Below are positions 21,330 to 28,213 of a stretch of 28,213 nucleotides of DNA, in pieces (position 1 is the stretch's first letter; each line of letters starts with the position of its first letter). The stretch is from Bondarzewia mesenterica (taxonomy: Eukaryota; Basidiomycota; Agaricomycetes; Russulales; Bondarzewiaceae). The stretch is from contig SGPL01000435.1 in the NCBI GenBank assembly GCA_004802705.1, positions 1 to 28,213 on the forward strand, given 5' to 3'. The notes under the pieces are model-generated. The model was not told the DNA's origin. It ran no database searches and saw only the letters and a program-made list of their open reading frames with translations. Position numbers and translations under genes: made by a program.

Positions 21330-22812
21330 TTAGGTACCCGTCTCCTCAGCTGCACGAGCTGCACGTCGTGCCTTTTTCGCGGCATTGGCAGCCGCTGTCT
21401 TAGCCTTTTTCGCTTCTGCTCTTGCGGCCTGAGAGAAAAAAAATATCGTCAGAATCACTCCGCGTGCGTGTTCAAACACCTAGCACGACATACGTTCTCT
21501 TCATCTTCCTTTTTCTTGGCCTCTTCCTCTTTGCGACGCTTCTCCTCCTCGACCTGCGCCGCTGGGGTGTTCCCGCTTGTCTTAATCTTACGTTTTGGCC
21601 TCTCGCGCCTCTTTCTCCTCCTGTTTGATACGCTTGATGCGTGGGTCGACACTCAACGCGAGGTCGACGATATTCCGCAACCGTGCCGTATCCTCCTTCT
21701 TGCGGCGGGCACGCTCTGACTTATTTTTCTTCTCCGTAAAGCGTTTGTCGTCCCGGCTGGATTCGTGGGTTGGGTTCCAGATGTGAGAAAGGGGAGGAAG
21801 GGGAGAGGAATGACCAGATACGCACTTATCACTGCCCTCGTTTACCTCCTTATCCAGATATTCGAAGCTCCGCCAGCTATCGAAATTGTACCAGAAATCG
21901 TAGAATCCCTCAACCTGCTCTTTCGAGTCCTCATATTTGCCCAACAGCGGTACAGGCTCTTTGCGGCTGAAACGGGCTTCGCGCTCAAACACGGGAGAAA
22001 AGAGCTTGAAGAATGCAGCATTTAGATTCTTTGCATTCTTGATTTCCGATGCCGTAGGAACGTCGTCTTCGATAAGTCCGTAGAAAGGATCGACAGAGTC
22101 AAATTGACGGCGCCTCTCCTTATTGGTGAGTACCTCCATCGCCTTTTGGATGCATTTGAAGAACGCGTCGTCATTGGAGTCACCGGCGAAACCAGCCTTT
22201 TTGTCGGGGTGGTGCTTGAGCACCTTTTTACGGTCTGCAAGCAAATCAAGTTCAGTATTGGGCTATCATACAAAAGAGAGTTAAAAGGCATACGCGCTAT
22301 TTTTATTTGCTCGTCAGTCGCGCGATATCTGAGATGAGAAAGACCGAGGACAGCGTAGTGATCTTGTTTCTGAAAAATGCATCAGTCAAGAAAATTGGAT
22401 AGACCCTTGAATGGCGGAAGTCGCTTACCTTCCACTCCTTAGGATCTAGGGTGAGCAGATCTTCGGTTTCCTCCTCGTCACCTACACCAAGATCGTCTTC
22501 TGCATTTTCACCATTTCCGTTCAAAGCCTCGAGCCGCTTCCGCTCCTCCTCAAGATGTTTATCGTGCTCCTCAAAAGACAAGTTATGTACTCCACGGCGC
22601 ACATGTGCTAAGTATGCGGGACCCGCTGGAATGAGCCTACGCTCGACTAATGCTGTAATGAACACAGTTCGCAAGAAAAATCAATTCAGTCATAGAGATC
22701 GGGTAGATATCAAGACACGCGTACGAGAAATGGATTTTCCCGAGGCTGCCGGAGGAGTCCAAGATTTAGGAAGAGGTGGAGGAACCACCGTAAGGGAAAT
22801 AACGTCTGCCAT
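21330..22812 (-). CDS. ZUO1: Zuotin (ribosome-associated J-protein, DNAJC2/MPP11 family)
   Basis: Zuotin forms the ribosome-associated complex with an atypical Hsp70 (Ssz1) and stimulates Ssb at the exit tunnel. Exons 22725-22812, 22429-22652, 22294-22369, 21826-22234, 21494-21756, 21330-21428; about 385 aa. N-terminus MADVISLTVVPPPLPKSW, then RRLIPAGPAYLAH. The J-domain begins KQDHYAVLGLSHLRYRATDE and has HPD at about 138-140. The zuotin-specific part follows: DPFYGLIEDDVP, FYDFWYNFDSWRSFEYLDKE, RDDKRFTEKKNKSERARRKK. The tail is Lys/Ala/Glu-rich and helical, as expected for ribosome binding. One break: in exon 5 the four A bases opposite 21593-21596 give an early stop (EAREAKT), while one A fewer continues AKRKIKTSGN into the charged helix and the last exon. 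Probably a sequencing error; otherwise a truncation. Confidence 0.93.
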
Positions 22813-22977
22813 GATGGAGACGGTAGGAGGAGCACAGCAAGAGCACAGTATGTATGACAGTGTAAAAGCGACCTAGTGTTATTTCTGTGACTGGAAGTCA
22901 CTGGATGTGACGCGTCCTTCGTTCTCCTTCGTTTCCATCCAAGTCGTTTCAACTTTCTAATGAAGGTCTGACTTTTC

Positions 22978-23243
22978 AGCACTCTCTTAGCGGCAATCGT
23001 CAAAGCACTTAGATGCCATGGGTATGTGCCGTTATTCTTGAAAACTGCAAGTCTCGTAATAAACTTCAAAATTTCAAAGCTTTTATGTTTTAACATTGGG
23101 ACTTGGTAGATCGTCTTTGGTATGTCTTAATAGCGATTCGACATTCATCACACTGAACATCGTTGATCCAAGAGACTGCAGATAGCCAAAACAGTTTTGT
23201 ACAAGATAGAGTGGGTCATACAACTCATTGCTTTACACATATT
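22978..23243 (+). repeat. Left inverted-repeat arm
   Basis: From AGCACTCTCTTAGCGG to CTTTACACATATT. It is the reverse complement of 27948-28213 with one mismatch (GTCATAC here, GTCGTAC in the other arm). It starts 165 bp upstream of the zuotin start codon; the true outer edge may lie anywhere between 22813 and 22978. Confidence 0.95.
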
Positions 23244-23575
23244 ACGATTCCCGAATAGGGAACCATTACTTGTGGAAGGACCGTCCTACAAAGAATCGTT
23301 GATTCTAGTGGACTACAAAATCGTGAAAGTCAAAATTCAAATCGCGAAAGCCGGACTTCTAATTGTAAGATTTATTTAGATTCCGAATTCGAATCGTAAG
23401 AGTCATTTAGAGTCCGAATCATGCTCTTTATGCCCACAACAAAGCTGGTAAGAAACAAGTTGTAGTGTCTCTTCACCGACTAACCGGTAACTCAATTTAC
23501 CAGTGACTTCTCTAGTTCTTCGTGTTGTAGTCAAACTGCATTTTGACACGGATCGCTCTCTACTCAAAACATTTA
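23244..23575. other. Subterminal AT-rich sequence with short tandem repeat
   Basis: No coding signal. A tandem pair of about 30 bp lies at 23365-23395 and 23396-23424; both copies start GTAAGA and share ATTTAGA-TCCGAAT. Related GAATCGT words are scattered upstream. Such subterminal repeats are common in TIR transposons. Confidence 0.45.
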
Positions 23576-23870
23576 TCATCCCGACGCCTCCGTGGAAGCT
23601 CTCACAGGAGCCGAAAGCTGGAAGGGTACGATGGGGAGTAAAAACAAGGAAACTGAAAGTAAGTCCGTACATTTTGTTTGTATACTAACAACGTTACATA
23701 GGCATCGTACACACCTCCAGCTCGCTGTTTTAACACAGCGGGCATTCGTTCTCCCCCACTGGCTGCCTTATTCAACCGTGCTTCTGTCGCGCCTCCACCG
23801 CCTCTGACGAGCACACCCTTCTCCAACCTCCCAAACACTGCACCCGCCCATTCCCCTGCAACCAACAAGA
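23575..23870 (+). pseudogene. Captured exon-intron-exon piece, copy 1, family unknown
   Basis: Reads WKLSQEPKAGRVRWGVK up to ...LK, then a 43-nt intron (23659-23701, GTAAGT...CATAG), then ASYTPPARCFNTAGIRSPP followed by a Pro/Ser-rich stretch. The same block recurs in diverged form at 24984-25166 with an intron of equal length. I do not recognise the source gene. Confidence 0.45.
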
Positions 23871-24072
23871 GTGGGGTATGCTCCAAGCCCATCGATCGAT
23901 GACTGTCGAGCTCTGCACAATGCACATTTATCAAGGATGACAAGTGCAAGCTCTAGCGGCATCATCAAAACCCTCGCCTCCATCTCCTCACCTTTTAACT
24001 TTCTAGCCGCAGAGGACGCGGCTGACTCCTCTCCCTCGTCATCGTCATCAGGAGAGATAGGTCATGTGCCGA

Positions 24073-24228
24073 TCATCACTGCGAGCTCGAGAGCGTCAGG
24101 CGCGACGACGGCCAACCACTCCGGTGCATTGGGTGCGGCGTGGATGAGCACGGCGAGCATCGCAAGGAAGTGCGAGAGCACGACGGCGTTGAGAATGAGG
24201 CCCGTGCCCGCACTGTCAACTTAGTTCG
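24073..24228 (-). pseudogene. Possible membrane-protein fragment
   Basis: On the minus strand one frame reads LILNAVVLSHFLAMLAVLI followed by HAAPNAPEWLAVVAPDA and a stop: a hydrophobic helix plus a short tail. It has no start codon. It looks like the end of a captured gene, but I cannot name it. Confidence 0.3.
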
Positions 24229-24559
24229 ACTCGTTGCTTATTTCTCCCCTTCCGCTCTTGCCTCTTCATCTATAATTTCCCCATCTCCTGTCATCTTACA
24301 CAGGTCACCAGACCGCGACTTGTTGCTCACCATGCACAGAACACCCATCAATTCATCTTGTAAGCCCCGTTCCATTTTTTTTTAACGTGACGACTGACAA
24401 CATGGATGGATGGAACCTTGTGTGTCGTGTGCGTTAGGCATATGCACCAGGTGTTTCTAGTGTCGAAGGATACGGACCAGGTGTTGTGGAGGATGGGTGG
24501 AAACAGTATAAACCCCATCTCGCGTCGCTCGCCACTAGTCCTCCTCAGTCAACGCCCTC

Positions 24560-24930
24560 TCTGCCATTTGCGAAGTGACTGACGCGAACACCAACAAAGT
24601 CGTGCACGCCGTCGGCAAGGATTCGTGCGTGGGCCCCAAGTTTCTCAGGGTGTCAGTCGGTCATTTGCGCTCGGCTTTCGATTCAGACGGTGGAGGGAGA
24701 TCTACTCGTGTTTGCTCAAACGAATATAGCGAAGATTCTGGCGATGGCGGATATGGAGGTCAAGTACAAACCCAAGGTCAGTCGTCATTTATACGCCATA
24801 TTTTAGACTCATTGTCTGTATGGACTCCGATGACATACCTCTCGTATAGGTTCCGGTGTCCCAGAAGTGATGCCTTGGCATACGCTCGATGTACCGGGAG
24901 CACCTGCTGTCCATCGAGTACGTGTTCAAT
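24560..24930 (+). pseudogene. Captured coding fragment in shifting frames, family unknown
   Basis: Protein-like text continues across frames: ICEVTDANTNKVVHAVGKD, SCVGPKFLRVSVG, then in another frame VEGDLLVFAQTNIAKILAM and ADMEVKYKPK ending at a possible donor (GTCAGT at about 24776), and after a CGTATAG acceptor MYREHLLSIEYVFNL-like text with an earlier stop. It looks like a disrupted host gene with one intron; I do not recognise it. Confidence 0.35.
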
Positions 24931-24983
24931 CTCTCTAGTCTTCGCTTGTAATTGATCTCCTCTCTCAACTTTCTCTCAACCTC

Positions 24984-25170
24984 GTCATCCCGGCGTGCCC
25001 GTGGAAGCTCTCATAAAGCCGAAAGCTGGAAGGGTACGAAGGAGAGTGAAAAAACGAAATTGAAAGTAAGTTTATACTTTTTATCTGCATACTTACAACA
25101 TTACACAGGCATCATACATGATCCCAGCTCATTGTTTCGACACCGCGGGCATTCATGCTTCCCCCAGCAC
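24984..25170 (+). pseudogene. Captured exon-intron-exon piece, copy 2
   Basis: Diverged copy of the block at 23575. It shares CGTGGAAGCTCTCA, GCCGAAAGCTGGAAGGG, the exon end TTGAAA and a 43-nt intron (25066-25108), then GCATCATACATGATCCCAGC. Its second exon runs directly into the minisatellite at 25178. Confidence 0.5.
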
Positions 25171-25177
25171 ATTACAG

Positions 25178-25448
25178 CCCTGTCGTTTCGACGCGACTTG
25201 GTTTGCACTCATCCACCTCATTTTCAGCCCCACCGTTTCGGCACAATGGGGCTTCGCGCTCGCCCAGCACGTTCCCAGCCTCATCAATGACGGCGGAGCT
25301 CACGCTCATCCAGCATGCCCCCAGCACTATCGTTTCTGTATGACATGGGTTCGCGCTCATCCACCCGATCCTTGGCCCTGTTGTTTTGGTACGATGGAGC
25401 TCCGTGCTCACGCAGCACATTCCCAGCCCTGTTGTTTCGAGACGGGAG
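25178..25448 (+). repeat. 51-bp degenerate minisatellite
   Basis: Units start at about 25178, 25228, 25279, 25325, 25376 and 25427 with lengths 50, 51, 46, 51, 51 and a partial copy. Each starts like CCCTGTCGTTTCG and ends like CAGCACATTCCCAG. In one plus frame three of the units read as a 17-residue repeat around FGTMGLRAHP-type text. The first unit grows out of the exon of the captured block, suggesting local amplification. Confidence 0.7.
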
Positions 25449-25477
25449 TTAGAAACAAGAGACGGCAAGGCGCTTCC

Positions 25478-25753
25478 ACGCACAGCAGTTTAGATGTGAG
25501 ATAAATCTCAATGCACTGTGCACGACCTTTTTGGCATCATCGTTTAGGAAGGTGCCATGTCCTGGCCTCGTGGGCCCCCAGGAAAGAAGCTGCAGCATCT
25601 CCACCATGCAATTCTGCTCTGTCTGCACACGCATAGGGGCACATGTGAATGGGAGATGACGCGGGAGGGTCTGTCAGACACACTCACCTCTGCGATGTGG
25701 AGCGTCACGCCCAGTCCGGTGTCTTTGGTGGCATTGAAGCACTCGGAAAGTCC
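25478..25753 (-). pseudogene. Adenosine-deaminase-like (ADAL type) gene fragment
   Basis: The minus strand reads ECFNATKDTGLGVTLHIAE, a GTGAGT...TGCAG intron (25623-25687), then TEQNCMVEMLQLLSWGPT and RPGHGTFLNDDAKKVVH. After a frame change it gives CIEIYLTSKLLC. These match the family's catalytic-region order (LHxxE, GHGTF, xxLTSN). Upstream and downstream parts are missing. Orientation is opposite to the neighbouring captured pieces. Confidence 0.75.
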
Positions 25754-25878
25754 GTCACGTCGCCTGCTTGAACAAAGTGAAGAGGCTCGGGCCTAGCTCA
25801 GTCAAAAAGCTTGGGTCCCATGACAAGTGTGCACATACGGCTTTTTAGTTGACCATTCATTCCTGATCATTTGTTCAG

Positions 25879-26014
25879 AACATCTCACCCCAAGCAAACA
25901 AGCTGGTCATGGGCATCGTGCAGGACACGCTTTGCGGTATTTGCAAGTTCACTCCGTGATACATTCCTAGACTGGAATCAGGTGCAGAAAATCCTCCTTT
26001 GGGTACCTGATTGT
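25879..26014 (+). pseudogene. RNA polymerase II largest subunit (RPB1) fragment
   Basis: After an acceptor-like TTGTTCAG the sequence reads [25 protein letters not shown], then, after an apparent 2-base loss near 25953 that gives a stop, [19 protein letters not shown]. This is the conserved [18 protein letters not shown]...ILLWVPDW segment of fungal RPB1. It covers about 45 residues of a protein of about 1,750. The following bases (26015-26155) read as other protein-like text that I cannot assign. Confidence 0.85.
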
Positions 26015-26237
26015 GAACAAGTACAACGAGAGAGAAATCTTCGCAAAGCATGCTCCATTGGATGCACCGTTGCGAACCGTTGGGTGCTGACTGGCCGAGT
26101 TTCTTGTCATGAGGCTGTCTTTCGCACCCACATCCTTCCCGTAAGTACCGTTTAAATACTACTTCTCCACACCATGCGAGGCCGAACTATCCCCCACACA
26201 CACGTTGGTCGAAGAGGAAGCACAAACAGATACTGCC

Positions 26238-26700
26238 ATGCCTACCCTCAATGACGATGATCAAGGTGAGCGCAAAATGTCCGACCATCACGAGGCAAAA
26301 GTTGATACGTTTCGCATCGAAGGTGCTAACTGCAATGACGAGGGAGTGTGGATAGTGGATTGGGATGGCCCAGACGATCCTGAAAATCCAAAAAAAGTGT
26401 GTTCGTAATTCGTATCTTTTGTCTCGTTTCCCCCTCCCGGTTGACTTCATGTCAACAGCTGGGCTTATAAGAAAAATGAATGGCAGTTCTCATCGTGTCC
26501 TGCTTCATGTTGATCTCCCCTATTTCCTCTATGATCACACCTGCATCTGAGCAGGTTGCAGTGGAATTTGACATCATAAACACAGTCGAGATAGCTATAA
26601 TCACATCTGTTTTCGTGTTAGCCTACGGTGCGTATGCCGTTCTCGTTCTGACTAACTTCTTCACTTCTCCCTGCACCACTTTTGGTCATTTTGGAATATG
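26238..26700 (+). pseudogene. MFS transporter (DHA1 drug/polyamine type) 5' fragment
   Basis: ATG at 26238 (MPTLNDDDQGERKMSD), then IVDWDGPDDPENPKK, the typical pre-TM1 motif of this family, an intron from 26397 to about 26458, then NWAYKK and, in a shifted frame, AVLIVSCFMLISPISSMITP (TM1) and SEQVAVEFD...IAIITSVFVLAYG (TM2). It stops at a donor-like GTGCGT after VLAYG; the remaining ten or so helices are absent. An extra A in the A7 run at the exon end and a second frame change near 26475 break it. Confidence 0.85.
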
Positions 26701-27128
26701 AGTCTGCATTAGAGACAGGATGCTTTAAGATAGTTCATAAATTGCATAGGTCCTCTATTTTTGTACTATGTTATAAAATGTAAATGGATAAGCTAGGCAT
26801 CCATAGTAAACTACTTAAGTGTGAGATCATTTATTATTAATTTATTTAATAGCTTGATAAAATGTTAACATAAAGTTGTATATTATATAAAATAAAGTTA
26901 AAGAGAGGCAAGAATCATTTATGCCGTGCAACGTAGCGGCCCTCTCCTAACAAGTATTATTACTGTCTGGTGAACATTCTTGCAAATCTGCACGATACGC
27001 TGGAGATAAGTCATGATACGAGCAGCCAGCTGCATAGTTCTAGAGTCTGGGGAACACAGAATTTATGGCCGAACACATAGAAGGTGGTCGCCATCTCATC
27101 TAACCCATTATAAGAGTGACATTCTATC
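26701..27128. other. AT-rich spacer inside the element
   Basis: A strongly AT-rich stretch (about 26750-26920), then mixed sequence. I see no coding signal or clear repeat. Confidence 0.4.
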
Positions 27129-27620
27129 ATGCCTAGTACCATCACGTTTCCTGAGTTTCCAGATGATCTCCTCACAGTGCCCTTATTGGTCATCGACTAC
27201 GCTCTGATCAAAGTAGGTGACAAACAAGAAATTGATATACTGTAGAAGGCTTACACGCAACTTAATTTTTGGTAGTGTGCACTATTCAGTGACCTTGGCA
27301 TGCTCCCTGCAATACCTTGACATATTTTGAATGACATTATTGCTCCTCTAGTTTGAAGAACCATGGAGTTGACTACGAAGTACCAGAGATGTTCAACATG
27401 AGCGCGGAGATGATAGAATTGCCATTCAAGGAGAAGATGAAGTACGAATAAGGGGATGAGGAAAAGTCCTTCAAGTAAGCATCGTAACAAAGTACGCACC
27501 AATCAAATTTCTTAGACCTTGCCTGAATGCCAGTTATAAGTCCTCGGGCGCCACACAGGTGCGCCTGATCACATTGAATCCATCAACTTGCATTCTTCCT
27601 TCGTCCTACGAACACGGTGA
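27129..27620 (+). pseudogene. Isopenicillin-N-synthase-like 2OG oxygenase fragment
   Basis: ATG at 27129 starts MPSTITFPEFPDDLLTVPLL then VIDYALIKVGDKQEIDIL, an in-frame TAG at 27243 where Trp is expected, and KAYTQLNF. After a splice to about 27350 come LKNHGVDYEVPEMFNMSAEM and IELPFKEKMKYE with a second stop at 27449, GDEEKSF, another intron, and YKSSGAT followed by a broken GAPDHIESIN. These are the DIOX_N-domain motifs of the family. The C-terminal catalytic HxD...H half is absent. Confidence 0.8.
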
Positions 27621-27947
27621 AGTTAGTCCCTCTGGTTGAAGACAGTGCCATGATCGCAGAAGCTGTTGTCAAGACACCTGGCAAGTATTATATGGATGCG
27701 ATGGCTGAGGAGTAGTACGATCAAGAACCAGAGGATTGCTAACCGCAAGGTCTGTTCATTTAGTTTCCCTGCAACTGTGATCGTGTGACTCACAGAATAT
27801 CTGATCTTGTAGTCTCTATAGCGACCTACACAGAAGACAGTTGTTCTGTGTTAAGCTGATCTTGCAGGGTCCTGAGACATGGAGAGCTAGTAGGGGAACT
27901 GAGCATCATCTCNAAGCTCTTTAATTGATGAGGATGTTTGAGCAAGA
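27621..27947. other. Unassigned sequence before the right arm
   Basis: No gene supported. Contains one N (27913). Confidence 0.35.
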
Positions 27948-28213
27948 AATATGTGTAAAGCAATGAGTTGTACGACCCACTCTATCTTGTACAAAACTGT
28001 TTTGGCTATCTGCAGTCTCTTGGATCAACGATGTTCAGTGTGATGAATGTCGAATCGCTATTAAGACATACCAAAGACGATCTACCAAGTCCCAATGTTA
28101 AAACATAAAAGCTTTGAAATTTTGAAGTTTATTACGAGACTTGCAGTTTTCAAGAATAACGGCACATACCCATGGCATCTAAGTGCTTTGACGATTGCCG
28201 CTAAGAGAGTGCT
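27948..28213 (-). repeat. Right inverted-repeat arm (runs off the window)
   Basis: Reverse complement of 22978-23243 with one mismatch. It is still matching at the last base, so the repeat may be longer than 266 bp. Confidence 0.95.

Larger units (their letters stand above)
22978..28213. mobile_element. TIR element with captured host-gene fragments (Pack-TIR-like), right end cut by window
   Basis: Two inverted arms of at least 266 bp (22978-23243 and 27948-28213) differ at one base and enclose about 4.7 kb with no intact gene and no transposase that I can see. Inside lie broken pieces of at least four unrelated host genes in both orientations, some with introns still in place, plus an internal duplication and a minisatellite. 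This fits a non-autonomous DNA transposon that captures genomic fragments. The right arm runs to the last base of the window, so outer termini and target-site duplication are not visible. Alternative: two opposite copies of a dispersed repeat that happen to flank a pseudogene-rich tract. Confidence 0.65.

Noticed and set aside
22978..28213. LTR retrotransposon
   Set aside because: The flanking repeats are inverted, not direct, and there is no reverse transcriptase, integrase or gag signal.
1..28213. CRISPR array, bacterial operon or telomere repeat
   Set aside because: Intron-rich eukaryotic genes throughout; no spaced identical repeats and no TTAGGG runs.

Overview
The window reads as Agaricomycete (mushroom-forming basidiomycete) genomic DNA. 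Genes on both strands are split by many introns of about 43-75 nt with GT..AG ends and CTNAY branch sites. The recognisable proteins have basidiomycete-type architectures. It looks like draft sequence: Ns occur at 1768, 1866, 1885, 1888-1889, 12108 and 27913, and several otherwise intact genes carry small frame breaks.

Layout: 1-900 is repeat-rich with no firm gene. About 915-1989 (+) is a damaged HMG-CoA lyase gene (leucine breakdown). 2478-4642 (-) is a copper-fist transcription factor. 4990-7500 is a decayed tract with remnants of an aminoglycoside-phosphotransferase-like kinase. 8002-9644 (+) encodes an F-box-like/nucleotidyltransferase-like protein of unknown role. 10044-10767 (-) encodes a small KPWE-domain (PEX39-like) protein, divergent from an ArfGAP at 11050-13024 (+) with Gln-rich, NPF-bearing tail. 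13647-14288 (+) is a disordered hypothetical protein. 14933-16599 (+) is prephenate dehydrogenase (TYR1, tyrosine synthesis). 17036-20759 (-) is a long 2OG-Fe(II) oxygenase-like protein. 21330-22812 (-) is zuotin, the ribosome-associated J-protein.

The right end (22978-28213) is different. Two inverted arms of at least 266 bp, identical except for one base, enclose about 4.7 kb that has no intact gene. It holds broken pieces of unrelated host genes: RNA polymerase II largest subunit, adenosine-deaminase-like (opposite strand), an MFS transporter and an isopenicillin-N-synthase-like 2OG oxygenase. It also has an internal duplicated exon-intron-exon block and a 51-bp minisatellite. Several pieces keep their introns, so genomic DNA rather than mRNA was copied. 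The best reading is a non-autonomous, gene-fragment-capturing terminal-inverted-repeat (Pack-TIR-like) element. The window ends inside its right arm, so the outer ends and any target-site duplication cannot be seen.

The left and middle genes are ordinary housekeeping or regulatory genes with no sign of working as one pathway or cluster. Their gene structures are notable: a start codon alone in its coding exon (copper fist), a 6-nt micro-exon carrying a metal-binding His (HMG-CoA lyase) and an 18-nt exon carrying most of an HxD iron-binding motif (2OG oxygenase).
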